Below are positions 8,837 to 17,778 of a stretch of 44,293 nucleotides of DNA, in pieces. The stretch's first letter is position 1. Every line of letters starts with the position of its first letter. The notes beneath the pieces were generated by a model. That model was not told where the DNA came from. It worked only from the letters and a program-made list of their open reading frames with translations, and did no database searches. The DNA lies in contig CALBDB010000100.1 in NCBI GenBank assembly GCA_937927755.1, positions 1 through 44,293 of the forward strand. The letters run 5' to 3'. This DNA is from an uncultured Lysobacterales bacterium. GTDB taxonomy: Bacteria; Pseudomonadota; Gammaproteobacteria; Xanthomonadales; SZUA-36. The position numbers and the translations under genes are program-made.

Positions 8837-10627
8837 TCAATAAACACGTGGTTTGGGCGGGACAACTTCGACATCATCGGTCAGCGTGTAAAGATGCACC
8901 GGGCGAAAATCTATGGACACTCGGCCCGCCTCGTCCATACCGGCCAGCGTGTGTTTCATCCACTTTTCATCGTCACGCTCCGGGTAATCTTCACGTGCAT
9001 GCGCGCCGCGGCTTTCCTTGCGGTTCTCTGCACCAAACATGGAGACCATCGCGCAACCCAGCAGGTTGCGTAGCTCGAGGGTTTCCACCAGGTCGGAGTT
9101 CCAGATCATCGAACGGTCACTGACTTTGACACCTTCAAACTTCGCATACACATCTGAAATCAGGCTGCAGCCTTCCGCCAGCACCTCACCCGTGCGAAAT
9201 ACCGCTGCGTTGTTCTGCATGACCTGTTGCAAGTCTTCCCTGATGCCGGCTGCACTGTGTTTACCATCCGCATGACGTATACGGTCAAAGTCGGCAAGCA
9301 GTGAATCAACCACTTTTTGATCCAGGTTTTCATGCCGCTGATTGGGTTTGATCACTTCTGCACAGCGATGGGCCACGGCGCGACCAAACACGATCAGATC
9401 AAGCAATGAATTTGAGCCCAGGCGGTTGGCGCCATGGACGGAAACACAGGCCGCTTCCCCGATGGCAAACAGGCCGGGTACAACTGAATCAGGGTTGCCG
9501 TCCTTAAAATGCACAACCTCGCCGTGGTAGTTGGTCGGAATGCCGCCCATGTTGTAATGGCAGGTGGGAATGACCGGAATAGGTTCCTTTGTCACATCCA
9601 CGCCTGCAAAAATTTCCGCGCTCTCGGCAATACCCGGCAGGCGCTTGTTGATGACATCGGCACCGAGGTGCTGCAGGTTCAGGTGGATATGGTCCTTCTT
9701 GGGGCCGACCCCCCGCCCTTCCCTGATCTCGATCGTCATCGAACGGCTGACCACGTCACGTGAAGCCAGGTCCTTGGCATTTGGTGCGTAGCGTTCCATG
9801 AAGCGCTCGCCTTCCGAGTTGGTCAGGAAACCGCCCTCGCCACGAACACCTTCAGTGATCAGAACGCCCGCTCCGTAAACACCGGTCGGATGGAACTGGA
9901 TGAATTCCATATCCTGTAAGGGCAGCCCGGCGCGCAACACCATGCCATTGCCGTCACCCGTGCAGGTGTGAGCCGATGTGCAGGAAAAATAGGCCCGGCC
10001 GTATCCGCCGGTGGCCAGGATCACCGCATGCGCCCTGAACAGGTGCAGCGTGCCCTCTGCAAGATCCCACGCCAACAGGCCGCGGCAGACACCGTCATCG
10101 TCCATTAACAGGTCCAGCGCAAAGTACTCAATAAAGAACGTCGCATCGTGTTTCAGGGACTGCTGATACAGTGTATGCAGAATTGCGTGGCCGGTCCGGT
10201 CGGCTGCCGCGCAAGTCCGCTGGGCCGTACCTTCACCATAATGCGTGGTCATGCCACCAAACGGACGCTGATAGATTTTGCCGTCTTCGGTGCGTGAAAA
10301 CGGCACACCGTAATGTTCCAGCTCGATCACGGAGGGAACGGCTTCCCGGCACATGTATTCGATGGCGTCCTGGTCGCCCAGCCAGTCCGAGCCCTTGATG
10401 GTGTCGTACATATGCCATCGCCAGTCGTCTTCGCCCATGTTGCCGAGTGCCGCTGACATACCGCCCTGCGCCGCCACCGTGTGGCTGCGTGTGGGAAACA
10501 CCTTTGAGATACACGCGGTTTTCAAGCCGGTTGCCGCAAGACCCATGGGTGCACGCAGCCCCGCCCCACCGGCGCCAACCACAATGACATCATATTTGTG
10601 TTCTGTTAAAGAATAATCATTACTCAT
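8837..10627 (-). CDS. sdhA: Succinate dehydrogenase flavoprotein subunit
   Basis: SdhA oxidises succinate to fumarate. It is 596 aa, the normal family length. The FAD-binding GAGGAGLRA motif is near residue 17, and the [16 protein letters not shown] segment contains the His that carries covalent FAD. RMFGGMT-like substrate-site context appears as [19 protein letters not shown], and [21 protein letters not shown] is the catalytic capping region. The C-terminus ends in VVPPKPRVY, typical of bacterial and mitochondrial SdhA. Two nucleotides separate it from sdhD. Confidence 0.99.
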   Translation of the reverse strand: MSNDYSLTEHKYDVIVVGAGGAGLRAPMGLAATGLKTACISKVFPTRSHTVAAQGGMSAALGNMGEDDWRWHMYDTIKGSDWLGDQDAIEYMCREAVPSVIELEHYGVPFSRTEDGKIYQRPFGGMTTHYGEGTAQRTCAAADRTGHAILHTLYQQSLKHDATFFIEYFALDLLMDDDGVCRGLLAWDLAEGTLHLFRAHAVILATGGYGRAYFSCTSAHTCTGDGNGMVLRAGLPLQDMEFIQFHPTGVYGAGVLITEGVRGEGGFLTNSEGERFMERYAPNAKDLASRDVVSRSMTIEIREGRGVGPKKDHIHLNLQHLGADVINKRLPGIAESAEIFAGVDVTKEPIPVIPTCHYNMGGIPTNYHGEVVHFKDGNPDSVVPGLFAIGEAACVSVHGANRLGSNSLLDLIVFGRAVAHRCAEVIKPNQRHENLDQKVVDSLLADFDRIRHADGKHSAAGIREDLQQVMQNNAAVFRTGEVLAEGCSLISDVYAKFEGVKVSDRSMIWNSDLVETLELRNLLGCAMVSMFGAENRKESRGAHAREDYPERDDEKWMKHTLAGMDEAGRVSIDFRPVHLYTLTDDVEVVPPKPRVY

Positions 10628-10629
10628 GG

Positions 10630-11010
10630 TCAGGCTCCCAGTACCAGCTTCAGGCTTGCGATGGCACTGATTAAAAATGCGGTGAGACAGGCAAAACGCA
10701 CAAAGACCAACAGCGTGAATTCGAGCGCGGGTACATGTACATAATCTTCAATGACAACCTGCAGACCCAAATGCGTGTGATAGAAAACAGCACCTGCCAA
10801 CAGGATGGCCATACCCGCGTTGATTGGCGATGACATAGCCGCGGTAGCGGTTGCGTAATCTGCTCCGGCAAGTGACACACCCATCCACAATACCCAGCCT
10901 GTCGCCAACAACAGGACCAGGGCTGAATAACGCTGCGACCGCCAATGATGCGTGCCGCCCCCGGAGGCGCCTTTGCCCCGAACGCGGGCCAGTGGATTTT
11001 GCATGTTCAT
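10630..11010 (-). CDS. sdhD: Succinate dehydrogenase membrane anchor subunit D
   Basis: This is the small membrane anchor of complex II and, with SdhC, forms the heme b and ubiquinone site. The 126-aa product has three hydrophobic segments. The [15 protein letters not shown] stretch contains the candidate heme-ligand His and the conserved Asp-Tyr of the quinone site. The ATG at 11010 overlaps the sdhC stop (ATGA); a second ATG lies two codons later. The upstream extension of the same frame only overlaps sdhC and was not used. Confidence 0.93.
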   Translation of the reverse strand: MNMQNPLARVRGKGASGGGTHHWRSQRYSALVLLLATGWVLWMGVSLAGADYATATAAMSSPINAGMAILLAGAVFYHTHLGLQVVIEDYVHVPALEFTLLVFVRFACLTAFLISAIASLKLVLGA

Positions 11011-11393
11011 AAGCCTGCCACCAAAACGATCACCGTGAGCAGTACCGAGCCGATAATGGCCAGCCAGCCACTGAGCCGAACCTGCGGCATTTCCATCATC
11101 CAGCCTGCATCCCATATCAGGTGGCGGATGCCGCCAGCCAGGTGGAAGCTGAAACTGAAAACACTGGCGGCAATGACGAGCTTACCGAGTCCGCTGCCCA
11201 GCCACGCGGCCAAGCCGGCATATGCCTGTTCGCCGCTCGCCAGCGCAATTAACCAACACAATAATAGAGGCGCTGTCACGACCGACATGAAAACACCGGT
11301 CAGACGGTTCAGGATGGAAAGCGCCGAGGTGATCTGGAACCTGTAATAGGGCCCCAGCATATACGGCGACATCGGGCGTTTGGCAGAACTCAT
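11007..11393 (-). CDS. sdhC: Succinate dehydrogenase cytochrome b556 subunit C
   Basis: SdhC is the second membrane anchor of complex II. It has 128 aa and three membrane helices. SILNRLTGVF is the classic quinone-site Ser/Arg segment, and SFHLAGGIRHLIWD contains the heme-axial His. I use the ATG at 11393, preceded by AAAGG 9 nt upstream; a TTG three codons earlier is possible but less likely. The stop overlaps sdhD. The gene follows the small SDHAF4-like gene by 34 nt. Confidence 0.96.
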   Translation of the reverse strand: MSSAKRPMSPYMLGPYYRFQITSALSILNRLTGVFMSVVTAPLLLCWLIALASGEQAYAGLAAWLGSGLGKLVIAASVFSFSFHLAGGIRHLIWDAGWMMEMPQVRLSGWLAIIGSVLLTVIVLVAGL

Positions 11394-11427
11394 TTTTGAC
11401 AACCTTTAATCTACTAACGACGTTGGA

Positions 11428-11613
11428 TCAGAAATCGCTACAGCGACCAGCTTTTTCCCAGTCACCATAGCGCGTAGGCTCAGGACCTTTTGGGCCGCCC
11501 ACTTCGACAGGCGCCGGGGTTTCAGTGCCCTCTATGTCCGGGTGCTTTGCTTGTTTTGTGGGACCACTTGATTGCACCAGAGGTGTTTTTAACTTCAGGT
11601 TTTCCATACCCAC
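11428..11613 (-). CDS. DUF1674 (SDHAF4-like) succinate dehydrogenase assembly factor
   Basis: This 61-aa soluble protein ends in GGPKGPEPTRYGDWEKAGRC followed by SDF, the defining C-terminal motif of DUF1674. Its eukaryotic member SDHAF4 binds flavinylated SDHA and limits reactive oxygen before complex II assembly. The N-terminal half is Pro, Glu and Thr rich and probably disordered. It is the first gene before sdhCDAB on the same strand, which fits a role in complex II assembly. The start is probably the GTG at 11613 (AGGA 7 nt upstream); an ATG two codons later is the alternative. Confidence 0.88.
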   Translation of the reverse strand: MGMENLKLKTPLVQSSGPTKQAKHPDIEGTETPAPVEVGGPKGPEPTRYGDWEKAGRCSDF

Positions 11614-11628
11614 TCACTCATCCTGACT

Positions 11629-11656
11629 ATTTTGCAACGTCTGAGTTTAACGTCAA
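11629..11656 (-). promoter_or_regulatory. Candidate sigma-70 promoter for the sdh array
   Basis: On the minus strand TTGACG (11656-11651) is followed after 16 nt by CAAAAT (11634-11629). This matches the -35 box well and the -10 box at four of six positions. It lies just upstream of the SDHAF4-like gene, in the divergent gap shared with ygfZ, and would give a very short leader. The assignment comes from pattern alone. Confidence 0.4.
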
Positions 11657-11764
11657 AGGCGAAATCGTGCGAGTCTGGCAATGTCTCTTTCAGGACATGG
11701 ATTTTTGTGTTTTAGGTTAATATGTCCCATTGACCCAGGCAGCCAGACCAGGACTTCGAAAAAG

Positions 11765-12577
11765 ATGATTGCACTCCCTTACCTGTCGGTAGTCCGTTTC
11801 AGCGACGCAGACGCCGGCGGTTTTTTACAAAACCAGCTCAGCGCTGACGTGCTGGCATTGGGCAACGGTGAATCCACCTTTGCGTGTTACTGCGAACCCA
11901 AGGGCCGGGTACTGGCCCTGATGCTCGTTTGCCGGATTCAGGAAAGCTATTACGCAGTGCTTTCCAGCAGCCTGGCCGAGGCCATTGTCGAACGCTTGCG
12001 GATTTACGTGATGCGATCAAAAGTCAGCATCGACGTGTTAAGCGAACGCACGGTGTCTGGACTTCACAGCGATGATATGCCGGAGCCGGCACAGACCTCC
12101 AGCCCCACAATTCCGGTACCAGGCAGCGATCGTTACTTCCTGCTTACTGAACATGATATGGCAACAGCCACCGATGCAAGCCTTGTGGCTGCCTGGATGA
12201 CCTCAGAATTGCAACGGGGCATCACCTGGCTACGCCCGGAAACCAGCGGTGAGTTTTTGCCGCAGATGCTTGGTTTCGACGAGTTGGGCGCCGTTAATTT
12301 CCGCAAGGGCTGTTACCCCGGCCAGGAGATCGTCGCCCGTACGCATTACCTCGGCAAGGTCAAACGCCATCCGCGCGTGTTGAATACCACGACAGGTATC
12401 TGTCCTGGTTTGCTTGAGAAGGTTCAGGTAACAAGTGGTGGAAAAGCGTACGACGCGATCGTTGCAGACTGCGTACAAAGCTCCGGTGGTGCCTGTTTGT
12501 TTGTGGTTACCAGGATGAACCCGGATCTTGCTGCCGAGAAGGTTGAATACGGCGGAAAAGCCGAGGCCGTATTGTAG
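11765..12577 (+). CDS. ygfZ: YgfZ/GcvT-domain folate-binding protein
   Basis: YgfZ is a tetrahydrofolate-binding protein related to GcvT. It supports maturation or repair of certain Fe-S enzymes, including the tRNA methylthiotransferase MiaB. The hallmark KGCYPGQE is at residues 181-188 in the context NFRKGCYPGQEIVARTHYLG. The start is taken as the ATG at 11765 (270 aa), which gives the family N-terminus IALPYLSVVRFSDADA; an upstream extension to 11681 adds nothing family-like. It is divergent from the sdh array. The TAG stop at 12575-12577 lies within a REP-like repeat. Confidence 0.93.
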   Translation: MIALPYLSVVRFSDADAGGFLQNQLSADVLALGNGESTFACYCEPKGRVLALMLVCRIQESYYAVLSSSLAEAIVERLRIYVMRSKVSIDVLSERTVSGLHSDDMPEPAQTSSPTIPVPGSDRYFLLTEHDMATATDASLVAAWMTSELQRGITWLRPETSGEFLPQMLGFDELGAVNFRKGCYPGQEIVARTHYLGKVKRHPRVLNTTTGICPGLLEKVQVTSGGKAYDAIVADCVQSSGGACLFVVTRMNPDLAAEKVEYGGKAEAVL

Positions 12578-12599
12578 GAGCGACGCTCGCGTCGCGATT
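12574..12599 (+). repeat. REP-like palindromic unit
   Basis: A 26-nt unit beginning GTAGGAGCGACGC and ending in GTCGCGATT matches both arms of the inverted pair at 26988-27065. It sits at the end of ygfZ, and its second to fourth bases form the ygfZ TAG stop. This repeat type (GTAGGAGCGACGC...) is a familiar extragenic palindrome in gammaproteobacteria. Confidence 0.85.
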
Positions 12600-12676
12600 A
12601 TGTTCAGGATGAACGGTATATCGCGATAGAGCACAGGGATGTGCGGCGCGATTGCGTCATTGTTGCACTGCCTAAA

Positions 12677-12700
12677 AATCGCCGCGGGACGCGCCTCACC
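12677..12700 (-). repeat. Degenerate inverted REP-like arm
   Basis: The stretch AATCGCCGCGGGACGCG followed by CCTCACC resembles a decayed inverted copy of the unit at 12574-12599. The pair would bracket the convergent gap between ygfZ and the methyltransferase gene. The match is imperfect, with several indels. Confidence 0.45.
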
Positions 12701-12711
12701 AGAGGTTGGCT

Positions 12712-13515
12712 TTATGCTTGCGCTACGATGTAACACACCCAGCCCGGGTCGGCATCCCCGATCTCTGATGGTGAATAAATCCCATTACCTTCATTGTTTT
12801 TCTCGTCCGTCCCTTCCCAGTAAATATCTACGCGCGAAAATCCGGCTTCGTATAATATCTCGCGTATTTCAGGCAGGGTCCACAAGCGCCATCTGTAGCT
12901 GAAGGCTTTGTCCATCCGGGACTTGTCCGGAAACTCAAAATGGATGTGGCAGGTCATGCAGGAATCTATCGGATTGAATTCTGCCTGTTCCCAGATATAA
13001 GTGAAATCGTTGCCGTCCTCGTCTTTGCAATCGCGTGGTTCCGTCAGGTTCATCGGCGCCTCGTAACCGCCATAAGCATCCAGAAACAGAATCCCGTCTG
13101 ACACCAGTCCATCGAGCGCACTGGCAAAGTACTCGCGCAGGTCTTCCCGCTTAAGAAACAGGTAATAGCTGAAGTTCATGGCGAGGATGATGTCGGCCAG
13201 GCCGGGACGTGTTTGTATCACATCCTCGTTCAGCAACTCGATACGTTCTGACTGGTCATCGTCCAGTTCTGCTAGATTGTATAGCCTGCCCCATTCCAGC
13301 ACATCCCTGTCAAGGTCAACACCGACGGCGTGGTGGCTGTCATCCCGGGTCACCCACTCACAGGCAGTGTTGGCCGTGCCGCAAAAATCCTCGCGTAAAA
13401 ATATTGCCGGGCGGTTGCGCAGGTCGGACCAGGTTTGTTCGACAAAATCGAGTTCGGCCTCCACGTCCTGGACCGACTGCTGGTAAAGCGCGTGGCAGTC
13501 AGCATATTCCGACAT
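12712..13515 (-). CDS. Class I SAM-dependent methyltransferase, substrate unknown
   Basis: The 267-aa protein has a Rossmann-type methyltransferase core. LREDFCGTANTACEWV takes the place of the usual glycine-rich motif I, GVDLDRDVLEWG is the acidic motif II, and ADIILAMNFSYYLF and DGILFLDAYGGYEAP are the later core strands. This REDFCGT-type family is widespread in bacteria but its substrate is not known to me. The start is set at the ATG at 13515 (AGGG 7 nt upstream, 13 nt after the ispG stop); the longer frame would run back into ispG. It is the last gene of the rluC-ispG block and converges with ygfZ. Confidence 0.85.
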   Translation of the reverse strand: MSEYADCHALYQQSVQDVEAELDFVEQTWSDLRNRPAIFLREDFCGTANTACEWVTRDDSHHAVGVDLDRDVLEWGRLYNLAELDDDQSERIELLNEDVIQTRPGLADIILAMNFSYYLFLKREDLREYFASALDGLVSDGILFLDAYGGYEAPMNLTEPRDCKDEDGNDFTYIWEQAEFNPIDSCMTCHIHFEFPDKSRMDKAFSYRWRLWTLPEIREILYEAGFSRVDIYWEGTDEKNNEGNGIYSPSEIGDADPGWVCYIVAQA

Positions 13516-13528
13516 GGATTGACCCTGT

Positions 13529-14767
13529 TCAGGTACCGGGGCTTGGATATTTTTCCGAAACATATTTATCAATCATGGCGAGGAATTCGGCCGTCAAATT
13601 GTCGCCCCTGAGTGTCGCGGCCTTTTCCCCGTCAATAAACACCGGTGCCACCGGTGATTCGCCCGTACCCGGCAAACTGATCCCTATATCGGCCTGGCGG
13701 CTCTCCCCGGGGCCATTGACGATACAACCCATCACTGCGAGGCTCAGGTTTTCAACCCCTGCATAGCGGAGTTTCCATTCGGGCATCCGTTCGCGGACGT
13801 GATCGGTTACATCACGTGCAAGCGACTGGAAAAAGGTGCTCGTGGTTCGACCGCAGCCGGGACAGGCCGTCACCATCGGCGTAAAGGCGCGCAGCCCCAT
13901 ACTCTGCAACAACTCCTGTGCAACAATCACCTCGTCGGTGCGGGGCTGTCCCGGTTCCGGCGTCAAGGAAATACGGATTGTTTCACCGATACCCTCCTGC
14001 AACAACACGGCCAGTGCTGCGGTTGAAGAGACAATGCCCTTGCTTCCCATGCCCGCCTCGGTAAGCCCAAGGTGCAATGGATAAACACAACGATTCGCCA
14101 GTTCCCTGTACACCAGGATCAGGTCCTGCACGGCACTCACCTTGCAGGACAGGATAATCCTGTCATGCGCGAGGCCCAGTGCTTCCGCCTGCGCGGCACT
14201 TTCAAGCGCGGAACGGATCAATGCTTCGCGCATTACCGCATCGGCCGTTTGCGGATTGCTGCGTTTACCGTTGGCATCCATCAGCCTGGCAAGCAAACGC
14301 TGGTCAAGGCTGCCCCAGTTCACACCGATGCGAACCGGTTTGTCGTGTTCAATGGCAAGCCCGACGATGGTTGCAAATTGATCATCGCGCTTTTTGCCAA
14401 AACCTACATTGCCCGGGTTGATGCGGTACTTGGCCAACAGGCGCGCGCACTCCGGGTACTTCTGTAACAGCGTATGACCGTTGTAATGAAAGTCACCGAC
14501 AACAGGCACCTTGCAGGACATCATCTCCAGGCGTTCCATGATGCCGGCGACCGATGCGGCGGCGTTCTCTGTGTTAACGGTAATACGAACAAGTTCGGAA
14601 CCCGCGCGCGCCAGTTCGACGATTTGCCTGGCGGTTGAATGTATGTCCTCAGTATCCGTGTTGGTCATGGATTGCACCACCACCGGATGCAGAGAACCGA
14701 TTAATACACCGCCGACATCAACCGTTGGGGTCACCCGCTGAGCGCGTGTTTCAATTTCTGTACTCAT
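13529..14767 (-). CDS. ispG: IspG, 4-hydroxy-3-methylbut-2-enyl diphosphate synthase
   Basis: IspG catalyses the penultimate step of the MEP isoprenoid pathway and carries a [4Fe-4S] cluster. The TIM-barrel part starts with [20 protein letters not shown]. The C-terminal cluster domain supplies the cysteines in [10 protein letters not shown] and [10 protein letters not shown]. The start is taken as the ATG at 14767 (412 aa), 7 nt after the pgsA stop; the family N-terminus begins near here, and the upstream extension overlaps pgsA. The protein is slightly longer than E. coli IspG, mostly at the C-terminus. Confidence 0.96.
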   Translation of the reverse strand: MSTEIETRAQRVTPTVDVGGVLIGSLHPVVVQSMTNTDTEDIHSTARQIVELARAGSELVRITVNTENAAASVAGIMERLEMMSCKVPVVGDFHYNGHTLLQKYPECARLLAKYRINPGNVGFGKKRDDQFATIVGLAIEHDKPVRIGVNWGSLDQRLLARLMDANGKRSNPQTADAVMREALIRSALESAAQAEALGLAHDRIILSCKVSAVQDLILVYRELANRCVYPLHLGLTEAGMGSKGIVSSTAALAVLLQEGIGETIRISLTPEPGQPRTDEVIVAQELLQSMGLRAFTPMVTACPGCGRTTSTFFQSLARDVTDHVRERMPEWKLRYAGVENLSLAVMGCIVNGPGESRQADIGISLPGTGESPVAPVFIDGEKAATLRGDNLTAEFLAMIDKYVSEKYPSPGT

Positions 14768-14774
14768 GAGCGCA

Positions 14775-15383
14775 TTACCCGGAAGATGAATCCTGGTCGG
14801 ATTCAAGGTCATCACCACGATTCATGATCGGCCAGGCAGCGTGCAGGTAAACCCACATGGACCACAACGTCAGTGCAGCTGCAAGGTAAAGCAGCATCTC
14901 GCCAACAAGCAGGACAGGCAGACCAAATAAGTCTGCCTCGAATAACAGGCAGCTGATCGCCGTCATCTGAAATATGGTTTTCAATTTGCCGAGCAATCCT
15001 ACCCTGACCGTGCCGCGTTCACCCATTTCAGACATCCATTCCCGCAGCCCGGATATCGCAATTTCCCTCCCGATAATGATAGCCGCAGACAGGGTAAAAA
15101 ATATCTCGGGAAATATTATCTGTGGTGGTGTTTGCACCAGCAGTACCAATGCCGTTGCAACCATCAGCTTGTCTGCCACCGGATCAAGGAATGCACCAAA
15201 CTTTGACATCAATCCCATGCGCCGCGCCAGGTAGCCATCGGCCCAGTCTGTAATCGCCGCTGAAATAAATACCACGGCGGCTGCAAAACTCGCCCACGTG
15301 TACGGCAAATAGAAAACTAAAACCAACACTGGAATCAGCGCGATTCGCAACAGTGTCAGCATCATCGGAAACGTCATTGGCAT
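14775..15383 (-). CDS. pgsA: PgsA, phosphatidylglycerophosphate synthase
   Basis: PgsA joins CDP-diacylglycerol to glycerol-3-phosphate, the committed step to phosphatidylglycerol. The CDP-alcohol phosphatidyltransferase signature is complete: Asp46, Asp49, Gly50, Ala53, Arg54, Gly63, Asp67 and Asp71 in [20 protein letters not shown] and LDPVAD. Several membrane helices surround it. The C-terminal 20 residues are acidic. The start is at 15383, with a second ATG two codons later. It follows uvrC on the same strand after a 71-nt gap, the same pairing as in E. coli. Confidence 0.95.
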   Translation of the reverse strand: MPMTFPMMLTLLRIALIPVLVLVFYLPYTWASFAAAVVFISAAITDWADGYLARRMGLMSKFGAFLDPVADKLMVATALVLLVQTPPQIIFPEIFFTLSAAIIIGREIAISGLREWMSEMGERGTVRVGLLGKLKTIFQMTAISCLLFEADLFGLPVLLVGEMLLYLAAALTLWSMWVYLHAAWPIMNRGDDLESDQDSSSG

Positions 15384-15454
15384 GGATTGGGCCCACTCGG
15401 AGTTATACCGCCATTATCGCAGACAACCGAGCATTATTGCAGGGGAAATCGCCC

Positions 15455-17290
15455 TTAATGCAGCGCCTTGAAGATTCGCTCCGCCAATTGCCGGTTGATA
15501 CCGGGGATGCCCGTCAGTTCTTCCACTCCCGCCTTGCGAACACCCTGCAAGCCACCGAAATGTGTCAGCAAGGCACGGCGCCGGCGTGCTCCGACACCTG
15601 GTATGTCTTCCAGCACCGAGTGCACAACGGCCTTTTGACGACGTCCACGGTGACCGGTGATGGCGAACCGGTGGGCTTCATCCCTGACCTGCTGCACCAG
15701 GTGCGAGGCGGCGGACTCGGGGCCCGGTTGCAGGCTGTGCGGGGCAACCTGCAGCACCCATTCCTCGTAGCCCGCGCGTCGTGACGGGCCCTTGGCAACG
15801 CCCATCAGGGGGATGTCACTGAGGCCGCAATCAGCCAGTACTTCCATGGCGACACCCAGTTGCCCCTTGCCGCCGTCCACGAGGATCAGGTCAGGCATGT
15901 GGCCGTCTTCCTTTTGGAGCTTTCTATACCTGCGCCCCAGCACCTCGCGCATCGCCGCGTAATCGTCTCCGGGGGTAAAGCCTTTCAGGTTGTAACGCCG
16001 ATAGCGGGATTTAACCGGACCATCGATACCAAACACCACGCAGGAGGCGACGGTCTTGTGACCGGATGTATGTGAGATATCAAAGCACTCAATGGACTGC
16101 GGTATCTCGTCAAGGTCGAGCAAACCGGCCAGCTCTTCAAACTGCCGGCCAATACGTGATGATTCCGAACTGCGCATGTGCAGCGCATTCAGCGCATTTC
16201 TACCTGCCAGCTCCAGCCATTGCTTGCGGTGGCTGCGTGGGCGTGGCTGCAAATGGACCTTGCGCCCGATACGCTCACTGAAAACTTCCTCGAACAGGCC
16301 TTGCTGCTCCACCGGATGGGAAATGATCAATTCTGGCGGCGGCCTCCGGTCTCGATAGTACTGGCCAAGAAACGCCTGCAACACTTCGGCATCTGCGTGC
16401 CCCTCTGCCTGGGTCGGGAAATAATCGCGTTGTCCGAGGCTGCGGCCACCGCGCACCGATATTACTTCGATGGCACAGGTGCTTCCCAACCTTGCCAGTG
16501 CGATGATATCCAGATCGCCGTTGCCCGACGAAACAAACTGGCGGGCCTGCATCTGCTTCAAATGATTTATCTGGTCGCGGTAATGGGCCGCCTGTTCGTA
16601 GTGTTGCGCAGCGGCGGCTCTTTCCATGCGCGCGATCAGGCGTGTAATTACCTTCTGGCTGTGTCCACGCAAAAACAGCAGTGCGTCCTCCACCTGGCCG
16701 GCATATTCGGCGGGGCTTACCCTGCCAACGCAAGGTGCGGTACAGCGCTTGATCTGGAACTGCAGACAGGGGCGCGAGCGATGGCTGAAATAACTGTCTT
16801 CACAGTTTCGTAAAAGGAAAAGCTTCTGGATCAGGTTGATGCTTTCACGCACCGAGCTGGCGGAGGGATACGGACCGAGATATCGCCTGCCCTTATCTTT
16901 TCCGCCGCGGTGAAATGCGATCCTTGGATACTCGTGATCGGTGCCCAGCATGACCCAGGGATAACTCTTGTCATCCCGCAATAGCACGTTGTAGCGCGGC
17001 TTGAGCGACTTGATCCACTCGTTCTCAAGCAGCAGCGCCTCGGCCTCGGTGCGGGCCAGGCTGACCTCGATAGACCGGATGCGCGCCACCATGCGCATGA
17101 TTCGCTCGATCTTTGGCCTGGCATCAAAATAGCTGGAAACCCGTTTGCGCAAATTGGCGGCCTTGCCGACATACAAGGCAGTGCCATCCGAATCACGCAT
17201 CAGGTAAACACCGGGACCGGCAGACAGGCGGCGGGCAAATTTCCTGCCGTCAAAACCCGCCTCGGCCTGCTTCAATCCGGCATCACTCAC
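15455..17290 (-). CDS. uvrC: UvrABC system protein C
   Basis: UvrC makes both incisions in nucleotide excision repair. The 611-aa protein has the N-terminal GIY-YIG nuclease (GPGVYLMRDSDGTALYVGKA, about 25-45), a Cys-containing segment (RPCLQFQIKRCTAPCVG), a UVR motif near 205-235, the RNase H-like C-terminal nuclease (ECFDISHTSG, LILVDGGKGQL) and a helix-hairpin-helix pair (IPGVGARRRRALLTHFGG, IPGINRQLAERI). The start is a GTG whose GTGA overlaps the stop of the upstream phosphatase gene. Unlike in enterics, the uvrY-type regulator is not upstream; the GacA-like gene lies about 14 kb away. Confidence 0.97.
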   Translation of the reverse strand: MSDAGLKQAEAGFDGRKFARRLSAGPGVYLMRDSDGTALYVGKAANLRKRVSSYFDARPKIERIMRMVARIRSIEVSLARTEAEALLLENEWIKSLKPRYNVLLRDDKSYPWVMLGTDHEYPRIAFHRGGKDKGRRYLGPYPSASSVRESINLIQKLFLLRNCEDSYFSHRSRPCLQFQIKRCTAPCVGRVSPAEYAGQVEDALLFLRGHSQKVITRLIARMERAAAAQHYEQAAHYRDQINHLKQMQARQFVSSGNGDLDIIALARLGSTCAIEVISVRGGRSLGQRDYFPTQAEGHADAEVLQAFLGQYYRDRRPPPELIISHPVEQQGLFEEVFSERIGRKVHLQPRPRSHRKQWLELAGRNALNALHMRSSESSRIGRQFEELAGLLDLDEIPQSIECFDISHTSGHKTVASCVVFGIDGPVKSRYRRYNLKGFTPGDDYAAMREVLGRRYRKLQKEDGHMPDLILVDGGKGQLGVAMEVLADCGLSDIPLMGVAKGPSRRAGYEEWVLQVAPHSLQPGPESAASHLVQQVRDEAHRFAITGHRGRRQKAVVHSVLEDIPGVGARRRRALLTHFGGLQGVRKAGVEELTGIPGINRQLAERIFKALH

Positions 17291-17763
17291 GGTTTGAAAC
17301 TTTCCTCGACCTCCTGCAACAACCCTGCCGTGGCGGAATCCAACAGTTCACACATGTAGTTAAAGCCGTCGATCCCGCCGTAGTACGGGTCTGGAACCTC
17401 CGCTGGATGCCCTTGCGGATGATAGTTCATCATCAACGCCAGTTCCGCTTTCGAATTTTCAGGTCGAATCATACGTAAGTCTTCGAGGTTGCTGCGGTCC
17501 ATCGCAACGATCAGGTCGAAACTGTGGAAATCGCGGGTACTGACTTTGCGGGCTCGCAAATGTGCGATATCGACACCAAATTTCAATGCGGTATCAACAG
17601 CCCGCGTGTCCGGTGCATGGCCGATGTGGTAACTATGGGTGCCGGCGGAGTCAATCGAAACGCGATCCCTGTGAGGGGATTGCTCCAATGCACGTGCGAA
17701 AAAGCCCTCCGCCGACGGTGAGCGGCAGATATTACCCATACAAACAAATAATATATTATTCAT
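17287..17763 (-). CDS. Low-molecular-weight protein-tyrosine phosphatase
   Basis: The 158-aa protein has the catalytic P-loop CMGNICRS with Cys8 and Arg14 (CX5R) and the general acid Asp125 in VPDPYYGG, so it should be active. LMW-PTPs of this type act on tyrosine-phosphorylated kinases and on envelope polysaccharide enzymes. No tyrosine kinase or capsule cluster is visible here. It lies between kdsB (15 nt upstream, AT-rich gap) and uvrC (GTGA overlap), so it is probably co-transcribed with LPS genes. The substrate cannot be inferred. Confidence 0.93.
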   Translation of the reverse strand: MNNILFVCMGNICRSPSAEGFFARALEQSPHRDRVSIDSAGTHSYHIGHAPDTRAVDTALKFGVDIAHLRARKVSTRDFHSFDLIVAMDRSNLEDLRMIRPENSKAELALMMNYHPQGHPAEVPDPYYGGIDGFNYMCELLDSATAGLLQEVEESFKP

Positions 17764-17778
17764 ATTTTTATATACTTA

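Noticed and set aside
16178-16813. 211-codon plus-strand frame opposite uvrC
   Set aside because: It is entirely inside uvrC, which is complete and conserved. It has no ribosome binding site or recognisable domain.
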